DNA of 64,000 nucleotides from Tillus elongatus (GCA_964006375.1 OZ023266.1:61325946-61389945), one strand, 5' to 3'. Shown: positions 1-8,170, counted from the first letter of the stretch. A program made the numbers and translations. The notes: generated by a model not told the origin, from the letters alone.

Positions 1-515
1 ACTCGCGGTTTCAGCACATTCTTACGCCCACCAATCTGTTTAACAATTGCGTGAGCGATATCAAACACGGCATTCTCTGATGGAATAAGATTTCTGTCTT
101 TTATAACTTCTCCAATCAGACTAAGAATGTTTTTAAAGGGAACTTTTTTCCTCGGTTTTGAGTTGATTACATCAAGACCCATACCGAGCTTTCTTTTAAC
201 TTTCATGGTGTTTGTAACACTCCAAGCGGCTAACTTTTCACCAAAACTCGCGTCCTTTGACTTGACTCTCCCCCAAGCTCGATTCTCCAACACTTCGTCG
301 GCTCGATGCCTATCACTTAACTCTTTTGATTGAGAGTAAGCGATGTCGTGATCTCGACAAGCACGATCTAAAGGATTGATACCTTGATCACCTCTAGCAA
401 GACGTTCTTTAAGTTTAGTGCCCGGGCCACAAAATTGATAACCAGGTACGTGCAGCTCAACAGATAGCTTGTTAATGGCTGTGTTTACAAGACCTTCACC
501 CTGTGACACCAACAT
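1..515 (-). CDS. Phospholipase-A2-like minor capsid-type protein, partial
   Basis: The reading frame from the ATG at 515 is open to the window edge (171 codons, no stop), so this is the N-terminal part of a gene continuing to the left. Residues 21-65 contain a parvovirus VP1u/PLA2-like core: a glycine-rich Ca-binding-type loop (PGYQFCGPGT) followed by RACRDHDIAYS, with the His-Asp catalytic-type pair. Such PLA2-like domains occur in parvovirus minor capsid proteins and in some Polinton/adintovirus proteins, where they are thought to act on host membranes during entry; that role is inferred here. The gene is divergent from the ATPase gene, with under 80 bp between likely starts, suggesting a shared promoter region. 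The rest of the visible protein is basic and lysine-rich. Confidence 0.72.
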   Translation of the reverse strand, partial: MLVSQGEGLVNTAINKLSVELHVPGYQFCGPGTKLKERLARGDQGINPLDRACRDHDIAYSQSKELSDRHRADEVLENRAWGRVKSKDASFGEKLAAWSVTNTMKVKRKLGMGLDVINSKPRKKVPFKNILSLIGEVIKDRNLIPSENAVFDIAHAIVKQIGGRKNVLKPR

Positions 516-592
516 TGATACTAACTGTGTGATCCGCTTACATGTCTATATTTATATACATACTCGAAAAATATAGTTTAGTTCCAGTCAAG

Positions 593-1285
593 ATGCACAC
601 CATCAAACACGCTTCTGTCTTACCTATTACAAATATAGACGATGTTGTTGATACAGCAGAACAACAACTAAGGCATGGTCCTCTCTTCCCAAACACAGTT
701 AGAGGTATCATATGTGGTCCTAGTGGGTGTGGTAAAACAAATGTTATGTTAAGTTTATTGTTTGAACCGAACGGTTTAAAGTTTGATAACGTGTATGTGT
801 ATTCAAAGTCTCTGTATCAACCTAAATATAAGATGTTACAAAGGGTGTTGGATGCTACAAAAAGTGTTGGTTATTATCCATATAGTGAAAACGATGAAAT
901 ATTAGATCCAGCAGAAGCCCAGGGCAACTCGGTGTTTATATTCGATGATGTGGCTTGTGACAAACAAGATAAAATGAGAGCATACTTTAGTATGGGGAGA
1001 CATAAGAATATTGATTCATTCTATCTCTGTCAAACATATACTCGAATACCCAAACATCTGATACGTGATAACGCTAACGTTTTGATTCTCTTTAAACAAG
1101 ATGAAACGAACTTAAAACACATCTATGACGATCATGTGACCACTGATATGGACTTTAAACAATTTAAAAATATATGTTGTCAATGCTGGAATGGTAATAA
1201 GTATGGTGTGTTGGTGATTGTAAAAGAAAACGAAGTCCACAGAGGGAGATATAGAAAAGGATTCGATAGCTACATATTAATCTAA
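593..1285 (+). CDS. Polinton-type genome-packaging ATPase (FtsK/HerA-like)
   Basis: The product is about 230 aa from the ATG at 593; an upstream in-frame ATG at 542 would add 17 residues, but family proteins usually begin near MHTIKHAS, so I prefer 593. A Walker A motif (GPSGCGKTNVML) is near residue 44 and a Walker B (VFIFDDVACD) near residue 118, followed by a QTYTRIPKHLIRDN segment typical of the poxvirus A32-like packaging ATPases of Polintons and adintoviruses. The predicted role is ATP-driven packaging of element DNA into capsids. The frame is intact. It is followed by a minisatellite and then three plus-strand genes. Confidence 0.88.
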   Translation: MHTIKHASVLPITNIDDVVDTAEQQLRHGPLFPNTVRGIICGPSGCGKTNVMLSLLFEPNGLKFDNVYVYSKSLYQPKYKMLQRVLDATKSVGYYPYSENDEILDPAEAQGNSVFIFDDVACDKQDKMRAYFSMGRHKNIDSFYLCQTYTRIPKHLIRDNANVLILFKQDETNLKHIYDDHVTTDMDFKQFKNICCQCWNGNKYGVLVIVKENEVHRGRYRKGFDSYILI

Positions 1286-1339
1286 TGGTCTACAACCAAC
1301 AACAACAAAGAGATGTCTAGCAGGACAACCAACCAGCTA

Positions 1340-1612
1340 ACAAGACAGACAACCTGTCTAAAACAACCTGTCTAAAACAACCTGTCTAAAACAACTTGTC
1401 TAAAACAACTTGTCTAAAACAACCTTGTCTAAAACAACTTGTCTAAAACAACCTTGTCTAAAACAACTTGTCTAAAACAACCTGTCTAAAACAACTTGTC
1501 TAAAACAACTTGTCTAAAACAACCTGTCTAAAACAACCTGTCTAAAACAACCTGTCTAACAACCTGTCTAACAACCTGTCTAACAACCTGTCTAACAACC
1601 TGTCTAACAACC
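1340..1612. repeat. Minisatellite with 12-15 bp units
   Basis: About twenty head-to-tail units fill this interval. The left and central units are 14 bp (CCTGTCTAAAACAA) with CTTG and 15-bp CCTTG variants; the right block switches to a 12-bp unit (CCTGTCTAACAA). It sits between the ATPase stop (1285) and the next ATG (1738), has no ORF, and looks like slippage expansion of a short intergenic motif. A regulatory role is possible but not shown. Confidence 0.9.
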
Positions 1613-1737
1613 GGGTCTACCTGTTGTGTTAGATACCTAACACTAGATAGGCAGACATACAACCAATTCAAAGCTAGTACACCTTAAACCACCGAACTGT
1701 TTGCATCTCTTAACACGAAACAAATAACTTTAGCAAG

Positions 1738-2772
1738 ATGGAGGTGATGAGTAACCAAGAGAGAAAAATTAAGAAAAAGATTTTACAACTTGCTGAAAAC
1801 ATTCGAAAAAAACATTTAATGCTTAAGCTTGGTAGAGCTGAGAATGATGAAGCCCTGCAGCGTTTATATAAACCACTTGTTGACCCACTGAGTGAAATAT
1901 CTAAAAATACATCAACGCTTAAACTGCAGTCACCAGCTGAACAAATCAAAGAAGAAGCGGTACCAGAAAAGAAACCCAAAGTTGAGTTCCTTAAAGACCA
2001 TGAAGTTTTTGAAGCCGAACCAGAAGTAGAGACAAGTTTTGATGAGGATACCCCAACATTTGAAGAGCTTGAGGCAGATCTACAAACTGTCACAAACAAC
2101 CCAGCATATCAAGAATTTTTGGAGCAATATCCTGAACGAGTTCGATATTATGTAGACAAGTATTTTACTGAACCACCGAGGCTTGCTACTATTGATCAAA
2201 CGTATGGTGCTCGCTACGCTAAAGATACTGGTAGTTGGAGTCTTGGCAATAAACACTTGGACTTTACTGATAATGACATTCGACTAGGTCAAAGGAGATA
2301 TCCGCAAACACAAGGTCTGCTAGAATTGATATTTATGAAAACACCTAGAGGGTATACCTATGACGATCTTCAACACTATAGAGATATTCTAGAAGCAACT
2401 AGTGTTCATAAAATGAACTACGATCCCAACGCACGAACCAAGGGTTGTTCCTCGGAAAAGTATCTGACTCTAATAAAACCAGTTATAAACCCAAGAGGAC
2501 GAAGATCCTCAACTCCTCAAGGTTTTGGTTACGACACACATCATAACGCAGAACAAAAAACTGAACCTAGAGCTCAGAATGTAAGCAGCAACACTAACAA
2601 CTATATGCTACAAAATAACAAACAAATAGAATATGTCTATTGGGATGACATAAATGAGCTGGTTGATAGACTTAGACTTTTAGTAGCTTCCCAAGCTGCT
2701 GGTAATAATGCTCATAACAATGAAATTCAGTCAATCATTGAAGAACTGAAGGAGGTTGGTGTTATCGCCTAA
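1738..2772 (+). CDS. DUF8207-like Maverick protein of unknown function
   Basis: The 344-aa product has a charged, probably coiled-coil N-terminus (lysine/glutamate-rich residues 1-60), an acidic linker, and a central block near residues 155-245 (GSWSLGNKHLDF, then RGYTYDDLQHYRDIL). This block fits the DUF8207 pattern seen in many arthropod proteins of Maverick-like elements: a W-x-I/L-G-N-K strand, a G-LxELI helix and a YTxxDxxxYxxIL segment. The C-terminus is Asn/Gln-rich and ends in a short helix. The biochemical function is not known to me; position between ATPase and integrase suggests a virion or morphogenesis role, which is inference. The frame is intact. Confidence 0.65.
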   Translation: MEVMSNQERKIKKKILQLAENIRKKHLMLKLGRAENDEALQRLYKPLVDPLSEISKNTSTLKLQSPAEQIKEEAVPEKKPKVEFLKDHEVFEAEPEVETSFDEDTPTFEELEADLQTVTNNPAYQEFLEQYPERVRYYVDKYFTEPPRLATIDQTYGARYAKDTGSWSLGNKHLDFTDNDIRLGQRRYPQTQGLLELIFMKTPRGYTYDDLQHYRDILEATSVHKMNYDPNARTKGCSSEKYLTLIKPVINPRGRRSSTPQGFGYDTHHNAEQKTEPRAQNVSSNTNNYMLQNNKQIEYVYWDDINELVDRLRLLVASQAAGNNAHNNEIQSIIEELKEVGVIA

Positions 2773-2821
2773 TATACCTACATATATCACAGATATACCT
2801 ACCTTAGTGCTTAGTATAAAA

Positions 2822-3271
2822 ATGTCTATCGATAAGTTCGGACGTTCCCAATCCAATAAAGGTTCTAAGTTTAAAATTATTGAAAGAGAGATTTTCCCAA
2901 GAACTGATAGTGGTGATTTTGATTTGCAAAGCCATAGATTGTGTAACATCGCTGATCCAGTCGATGCAACAGATGGTGTAAATAAAAAATTTGTTGATGT
3001 ATGGATAGACGACTATCAGAAGAACAAAGATGAGGTAAAACAAAGAATCATTGCCATACTACTTGAAGCTGTACACAAACCTGAGTTGAAAGATTTAAAA
3101 AACGAATTTGAAAATAAATTGAAAATTTTAGCTAAGAACATAACTACTCAAGTTTTAAAAGATATTGATGTGTTAAAGAATAAGAAGCTAAAGAATAAAC
3201 TGGGAGAAATAGACAGCAAACTAAAAGATTTACATGATAAGTGGATACTTTTAAATCCAACATCGCCATGA
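2822..3271 (+). CDS. Small fibre-like coiled-coil protein of the Polinton
   Basis: The 149-aa product starts at the ATG at 2822; the upstream in-frame stretch from 2756 overlaps the preceding gene and is unlikely to be used. Residues 20-60 contain FPRTDSGDFDLQSHRLCNI followed by ADPVDATDGVNKKFVD. This resembles the segment in phage and adintovirus tail/fibre proteins (D-L-x-N-x-R-I-x-N-V-x-D-P-x-D-x-x-D-A-V-N-K-x-Y-V) that precedes a coiled coil. The remainder is a Lys/Glu/Leu-rich helix compatible with a trimeric stalk. A fibre or fibre-anchor role is inferred from this motif and from the small size. The stop overlaps the integrase ATG by 4 bp. Confidence 0.55.
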   Translation: MSIDKFGRSQSNKGSKFKIIEREIFPRTDSGDFDLQSHRLCNIADPVDATDGVNKKFVDVWIDDYQKNKDEVKQRIIAILLEAVHKPELKDLKNEFENKLKILAKNITTQVLKDIDVLKNKKLKNKLGEIDSKLKDLHDKWILLNPTSP

Positions 3272-4212
3272 GACGCAAAACTGTTGAACCATCTGATGCT
3301 AAAAAACAAATTATTGATGAGTTATATAAACCAGCAAGAATCAATTTTAAACGTAGACGTACAATAATCAAAGGCTTAAATGATTTATGGCAGATTGATT
3401 TAGCAGAATTTACAGACTACTACAAAGCAAACTCTGGTTACAAGTATATTTTAGTGGTTATTAATTGTTTTTCAAAGTATGTGTGGACTCGCCCTCTTAA
3501 ATCTAAAACTGCTGAAGAGGTGACTAAAGCTATGGCTGATATTTTATCTACTAGTACAACGCCCTCTAACATCCAGTCTGATCTTGGTCGCGAGTTCTAT
3601 AACTCAAAATTTAACGCCTTAATGAAAAAATATAACATCAATCACTACAGCACTTATAGTGTGAAGAAGGCTGCAATGGTGGAAAGAGTCATACGTACCT
3701 TGAAAGAGAAGATATATAAAAATTTCAACTTGATTGGCTCCTACAAGTGGGTTAATACACTACCTGATGTCACTGCTACTTACAACGCTACTGTTCATCG
3801 AACAACTGGTATAAAACCTCAAGATGTTAACAAGAAAAATGAAAAAGCTATTCTGAAACAAGTTTACTCAAATCTGAAAGTGTTTAACAAAAATAAATTT
3901 AAAGTGGGTGATGTTGTACGTATAAGTAAAGCAAAAGCTCAATTTGAAAAGGGGTATACACCTCGCTGGTCAACAGAATTATTCAAGATTGTTAGTATTC
4001 ATTTCACAAATCCAGTAACATACTTTCTTGAAGATATGCAGGGGAAACCAATCAGTGGAGGGTTTTACGAGGAAGAACTACAAACGACTAAACAAACAGA
4101 CATCTATCTGGTTGAACGCATCTTGAGGAAGAAAGGCAAGCAGCTCTATGTAAAATGGCTGGGTTTTGATAAATCTCAGAATTCTTGGATAAATTCAGAT
4201 GATGTTAAATAA
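3268..4212 (+). CDS. Retroviral-type (DDE) integrase with C-terminal chromodomain
   Basis: The 314-aa product begins at the ATG at 3268 (ATGA overlap with the previous stop). The catalytic core shows the DDE pattern: WQIDLAEF (first Asp), IQSDLGREF (second Asp) and MVERVIRTLKEKIY (Glu). A strand-rich DNA-binding region (KFKVGDVVRISK) follows, and the last ~45 residues form a chromodomain (YLVERILRKKGKQLYVKWLG). Polinton integrases of this form insert element DNA, usually giving 6-bp duplications; the chromodomain probably tethers the complex to modified histones. No upstream H2C2 zinc-binding module is evident. The frame is uninterrupted and catalytic residues are present. Confidence 0.92.
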   Translation: MRRKTVEPSDAKKQIIDELYKPARINFKRRRTIIKGLNDLWQIDLAEFTDYYKANSGYKYILVVINCFSKYVWTRPLKSKTAEEVTKAMADILSTSTTPSNIQSDLGREFYNSKFNALMKKYNINHYSTYSVKKAAMVERVIRTLKEKIYKNFNLIGSYKWVNTLPDVTATYNATVHRTTGIKPQDVNKKNEKAILKQVYSNLKVFNKNKFKVGDVVRISKAKAQFEKGYTPRWSTELFKIVSIHFTNPVTYFLEDMQGKPISGGFYEEELQTTKQTDIYLVERILRKKGKQLYVKWLGFDKSQNSWINSDDVK

Positions 4213-4321
4213 GCTTATATATTTATTGTATTAATGTACTTAGAATAAAATAAAAGTCTTTATTAAAATAATATAATTTTATTTTTTCATCTGGTTACAT
4301 ACAATTAAGCTAAGTGAACAA

Positions 4322-5260
4322 TTACAATTTATGTCGTAAATCAATAATATCCTGAATAAACTTCTCCTGCGGTACATCTGCTATCTGTAGATCGTTTCTC
4401 TTCGCCTTGAGGTATTCGACTTCGGTCTTTATTCTGTTAAAGAGATTTACAGAATTTGGATCATACAACATGTTTAAAACTACTTCGGAATCAGGGTGTT
4501 TATTTTTAAAGTTCTTGACAGCTCTTTTAAAACTTTTCTTCTGAGTCCTTACAGCATGATATGGATAGGTAGCATCCTTCTCATTTCTTGAAAGCAAACC
4601 AAAAACACAAAGTTTTCCAGGGTTGCTTGGTTTTGGAGATATATCTTCTAAATGTTCTGTGATTTTAGCATTTGTTTCTCGCATACGCTGCACTTCATCA
4701 TCTATCTCCATTAATTTCACTTCAATTTCTTTGAGGTTATCCTTGTATTTTTGATTAAATTCACTTACGAAAAAATCAAAAATAATTTGGTTGCACTTTT
4801 CATAGAAACTATTGGATATCCAACAAGCCAAATTTAATATTAAATCTTTACAGACATATGTACCAGATATCAAGTTGTTTTCAGCTTGTCTTCCACCAAA
4901 GTCCACCAAGTATGTAGCGGTTGTAGGTGTTAGTTGAGATGTTGCTTCCGACACTTCTAGGGGGCCAGTATTCCGGCTCCCTGGAGATGAGTCTAAGTGG
5001 TCTCCTTTGGTTGAAATATTTAGGGTATCGGTATTCCGGCTACCTAACTGTTTCTTTAGCCGACCGTTGTAATAGACAATCAACTCTTTAGTTTTCTTAT
5101 TTTCCAGCCAATGTCTGAATCTTTTCTCACCATTTTTACACAGCTTAGTCGCATTAAAATAACCAGTGTTCTTATCGATAATTAGTTGAAAGTCTCCAAA
5201 TAAACCATACCAGAAGTTATCTTTGATTTGCTGGTAACACACATCACTTAATGTAGCCAT
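4322..5260 (-). CDS. KilA-N domain protein with DUF3627-like C-terminus
   Basis: The product is about 312 aa from the ATG at 5260 (the longer frame from 5281 would start at GTG). Residues 9-70 are a KilA-N DNA-binding domain (FWYGLFGDFQLIID, GYFNATKLC, RFRHWLENKK). A middle helical/coiled segment follows, then a C-terminal block (LLSRNEKDATYPYHAVRTQK ... LYDPNSVNLFNRIK) like the DUF3627 region paired with KilA-N in insect large DNA viruses. It is convergent with the integrase, with about 110 bp between stops. A role as DNA-binding regulator of element or host genes is the family expectation, not shown here. The frame is intact. Confidence 0.8.
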   Translation of the reverse strand: MATLSDVCYQQIKDNFWYGLFGDFQLIIDKNTGYFNATKLCKNGEKRFRHWLENKKTKELIVYYNGRLKKQLGSRNTDTLNISTKGDHLDSSPGSRNTGPLEVSEATSQLTPTTATYLVDFGGRQAENNLISGTYVCKDLILNLACWISNSFYEKCNQIIFDFFVSEFNQKYKDNLKEIEVKLMEIDDEVQRMRETNAKITEHLEDISPKPSNPGKLCVFGLLSRNEKDATYPYHAVRTQKKSFKRAVKNFKNKHPDSEVVLNMLYDPNSVNLFNRIKTEVEYLKAKRNDLQIADVPQEKFIQDIIDLRHKL

Positions 5261-5384
5261 TTTAAACACACTACTGAGCACTTGGATACGTTAGAGTTAA
5301 CTGAAGCACGTCTTACCTCTACGATAACTAAATTTTGAATGAGTTTAACAGTGTGTAGTGAACAATTTATAGATGTTGATACCA

Positions 5385-5885
5385 CTATCGTTTGAAGCTG
5401 TATTTATTAATATTTATTTCCAACCACATTAGCTGTTCCAACATCCATCCGCTTTCAGCTTCTGCAAACTCCAAAGCTTTTGTGTAAATTTCGTCGACGA
5501 ATTCTTGATATATACTTTCAAAATTAGTTGACACTGTAACATTTTTATTTTTAGTATTAAATGACTTCATTTCTTTTTTATTTCGACTTTGGAGTACATA
5601 CAAACCAAACAATTCTAAATTCATTTTAATTTCATTATGCTTAGCTAAAGCAGCTTCCATCAGATGAAACACTTTATGTCTTATTGTTTCCATAAACTGT
5701 TTAATATCAATACCTTTTTCGTATATACGATAGGTAGCCATTCTGTTTTTAAAAGCTTGAGTTAACATCTGCACTTGTTCAACTTGCCATGGTTCACATA
5801 CTTTTGATTTATGAATTTCACTACGTAAATGCCCAGAGAAAGCACTCTTTTTCACTTGTAACGAGCACGATTCACAGTATCTCAT
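5385..5885 (-). pseudogene. Truncated N-terminal piece of a Polinton polymerase-B leader protein
   Basis: The 166-aa ORF starts with a C2H2-type finger (CESCSLQ ... HLRSEIHKSK), continues through AFKNRMATYRI, MNLELFGLYVL and SFNTKNKNVTV, and ends at ESGWMLEQLMWLEININKY plus four residues. In many arthropod Maverick proteins that lead into family-B DNA polymerase, this motif chain is followed by a GSSYI-type segment and then the polymerase. Here a stop comes just before that point, and only 124 bp separate it from the KilA-N start. I infer that the polymerase portion was deleted. A stand-alone short protein is the alternative. The comparison rests on remembered family motifs and needs alignment. 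Confidence 0.62.
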
Positions 5886-5945
5886 CTTAACTATAGGTGC
5901 TTAACTAATGAATAAAAACACAAATCTTCAGCTTATATATCTTTA

Positions 5946-6377
5946 TTAACAAAAATGTTTACGATAGATACCTTTAAGTATAGTGTTATATTTAAAACAA
6001 AAGTACATCAGCATAAATATAGCAAGACATATAAGAAAACCAGTTGACATAAACATAGAAATATAATTTGAAGGGAACAGATAAGAATCGGTTAATATGA
6101 GAGTTCTCCAATCAGATGTCTCATCACGGGTACCATTATCAAACAAGAACATAAGTTTATAGCGCACCATATCACTCTTAATTTTGGACATGTTATATGT
6201 TGAAACTTCAATCACCTCATCGTTGTGTAGATGTGTTCTTGAAAGTCCAGACCATTTCATGCAGCCGTCGCTGTCGAAACAGATTCGTACTTCTTTCACA
6301 TTTGGTGGTTTGTAGATATAAAATACATTTTGACATAGTGCTGTCAGGATGATAAAACTTGCTTTAAAATGGCCCAT
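5946..6377 (-). CDS. Small predicted type-I membrane protein, unknown
   Basis: The 143-aa product is read from the ATG at 6377, which precedes a signal-peptide-like segment (MGHFKASFIILTALC). One C-terminal membrane helix lies near residues 107-130 (STGFLICLAIFMLMYFCF) with a short basic cytoplasmic tail. The ectodomain has two cysteines close together (CFDSDGCMKW) and one NGT sequon. It overlaps the end of the upstream gene by 14 bp, so the two are probably co-expressed. No family is recognised. A surface or envelope-associated role in the element is possible but speculative. Confidence 0.55.
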   Translation of the reverse strand: MGHFKASFIILTALCQNVFYIYKPPNVKEVRICFDSDGCMKWSGLSRTHLHNDEVIEVSTYNMSKIKSDMVRYKLMFLFDNGTRDETSDWRTLILTDSYLFPSNYISMFMSTGFLICLAIFMLMYFCFKYNTILKGIYRKHFC

Positions 6378-7119
6378 TGTATATCGTGTGTATTTCTTTA
6401 AAACGATTAAGTATTTGTTTCTCTGCAAAGTGTAAACACTCTAACATGCAAACTCGGAATGATGGTTCCTGATCTTTCAACATAATATTTATAAGCTTTA
6501 CCATTTCATTGTCACACGGTAGCTCCTTCTTATTAACACATTTGAGAACATCAGCGACACAATAGAGGAAGTCGCTAAGTCGAATATCAAAGTTAAAATT
6601 AGTTAGAAACTTCACCTTTTCGTTGATGATTTCAACCAGATCTAGTAGTTGTTGAACCGCATCTTCGGTTAAATAAAAAGTAGTAGAATCATCTGAGATT
6701 GATATACCTTTACTGTCTAAAATTTTAATAGGTTTGACAGTACATACTCCAATATTTTCAGGTTCAATCGTATTACCTTTGGTAAAGTATTCTTTAGCTG
6801 CTTTTGTTAGTGTTGAAATAAAATAGTCCCACTCCCAGGAGCCAGATGAGATTGTTATATTTGGATTTGGCGGATACGGACTATTATTTACAATCTTAAT
6901 TATTGGAATCAATCCAGCAGCGTTTGATATACCAATTGCAACACTTAGAGAGGGGTTAACAGTATACCTTGTTTCCAACAGCATTCTACTTTCTTGCTTA
7001 ATCTCAATAATATTCTGGCGCATAGCTGCATCAACTTGACCCCAATAACAATTTTCACAAACACTGTTATTAGCAGATCTGAAGGACTCAGGTCCATCGT
7101 TAACATCGATACCATACAT
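6364..7119 (-). CDS. Unrecognised Polinton protein, 251 aa
   Basis: The first ATG of the open frame is at 7119; the frame extends further upstream only without an ATG. An N-terminal CENCYWGQ segment suggests a metal or disulfide site, followed by a hydrophobic Gly/Ile-rich stretch (AIGISNAAGLIPIIKIV) and a helical C-terminal half with several cysteines. It carries no motif I recognise. It is the outermost gene of the element on this side, overlapping the small membrane protein by 14 bp in another frame. The intact frame argues that it was functional recently. Confidence 0.5.
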   Translation of the reverse strand: MYGIDVNDGPESFRSANNSVCENCYWGQVDAAMRQNIIEIKQESRMLLETRYTVNPSLSVAIGISNAAGLIPIIKIVNNSPYPPNPNITISSGSWEWDYFISTLTKAAKEYFTKGNTIEPENIGVCTVKPIKILDSKGISISDDSTTFYLTEDAVQQLLDLVEIINEKVKFLTNFNFDIRLSDFLYCVADVLKCVNKKELPCDNEMVKLINIMLKDQEPSFRVCMLECLHFAEKQILNRFKEIHTIYNGPF

Positions 7120-7250
7120 GTTGAACAGAACAAGTACACTACTATAACTACTAAGAATAACTACTGTGAGCAAATTGTAGACTGATGTGCTTACATGTCA
7201 CTCGGTGTTTTTATAATTATATCCCCACCTTTGATTTAAAATTATCAACC

Positions 7251-7740
7251 TTTTATACAAAAAAATTCTGGAGTTTTATCTATTTCATATGACTTTAAGG
7301 TTATTCAACGGAAATAAAACCACAAACAGGAAATATGAACTGCTCACAAGGTTATTTCAACAGCTGCAAGGAAACTATGTTGGCTAACAAGGTTAATTTC
7401 GGGAAATGCTAAATATAGTCATAGTTGGAAGCGATATCGCTGTTACCACTAGAGGTATTGTTGCCAGCTCTACTTTCAACAGATTCTTTAAATCGAACCG
7501 ATTCCAATAAGACTTAAGAATATAAATTTTTTATTGTACACATGTACATATGTTAAATTTGGATTCTGCTTACCTAGACGAGCGATATGACACCAAACAC
7601 GTAGGACTTTAATGCACAAATAACAAATTACGTGTACGCATGCGCTAGCCGCCATGTTTAAATGGCGGTTCCTCGTTTGCTTAATACAGGTTAGTTGGCT
7701 TTTGATTACGTCATCTCAGGTTAGTTCGCTACTTGTTCGG
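7251..7740. other. Non-coding stretch, probably including the Polinton end
   Basis: No coding region is supported. The Polinton terminal inverted repeat probably ends here, but its partner lies outside the window, so the exact border cannot be placed. Confidence 0.4.
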
Positions 7741-7895
7741 GTTAAATACGAAGTCAGGTGGTGGAGGTGCTCGGGTCTGGTCAGTAGCTCCACCACCTTA
7801 TGCTCGGGTTAGGTCGGAGGCCGTCGGGTCTGGTCAGTTCCACCACCTCCACCTCCACCACCGGTGGTGTGTGGTGTGTGGTGGTCCCAGAACCC
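7741..7895. repeat. Short GC-rich repeats (GGTGG/CCACC-rich)
   Basis: A locally GC-rich block has repeated units of the type GCTCGGGT followed by a CTGGTCAG and CCACCACC pattern, present twice, then a GGTGGTGTGTGG stretch. It contrasts with AT-rich flanks. No gene is supported. Confidence 0.5.
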
Positions 7896-7904
7896 CCCAT
7901 CTAT

Positions 7905-7943
7905 ACCTACTATCGGCCCATTATTTTTTGAGTTATCGGTGTG

Positions 7944-8037
<94 letters not shown>

Positions 8038-8170
8038 ATATAAAAATTGAAACTGACCCCGGATATGGGTTCTAGGGGTCCTAGCTCGCGCTCATTTGCA
8101 AAAATTTTTTCAAAATTCAAAAGTCGGGATCTCCCCATTAGTGAATTTTTTCTACGAAAATTCACTAATA
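7905..8170. repeat. (TA)n microsatellite inside a dispersed repeat
   Basis: A (TA)n tract at about 7948-8034 is preceded by TTATTTTTTGAGTTATCGGT and followed by a block containing GGTTCTAGGGGTCCTAGCTC and a short hairpin around TAGTGAATTTT. The same left flank occurs before (TA)n at 43225 and in diverged form at 37350 and 41465; the right flank recurs at 42062-42190 and partly after 43400. It is therefore a repeat family with a microsatellite at a fixed internal site. Confidence 0.7.

Larger units (their letters stand above)
1..7250. mobile_element. Polinton/Maverick (adintovirus-like) element, partial
   Basis: Nine genes in about 7.1 kb form a Polinton/Maverick-type set: PLA2-like protein, packaging ATPase, DUF8207-like protein, fibre-like protein, retroviral-type integrase, KilA-N protein, a truncated polymerase-B N-terminal protein and two unknown proteins. 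The genes are intronless and closely packed, with a central plus-strand cluster flanked by minus-strand genes. The left part, where capsid and protease genes would be expected, is outside the window, so the terminal inverted repeats cannot be paired. The right boundary (7.2-7.5 kb) is inferred only from where genes stop. Most ORFs are open, which suggests a fairly young copy, but polymerase B is missing here. Its position inside a dynein intron is inferred from the exons to its right. Confidence 0.85.

Noticed and set aside
127..333. Plus-strand ORF of 68 codons
   Set aside because: It is the antisense of the PLA2-like gene, whose minus-strand frame has clear family motifs.
1340..1612. CRISPR-like array
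   Set aside because: The units are contiguous 12-15 bp tandem repeats without unique spacers, in eukaryotic DNA.
7733..8165. ORFs with long Tyr-Ile repeats, here and at 8609, 37344, 40337, 41409, 43152 and 47708
   Set aside because: They arise from translation of (TA)n microsatellites, which are open in several frames; no real protein is supported.
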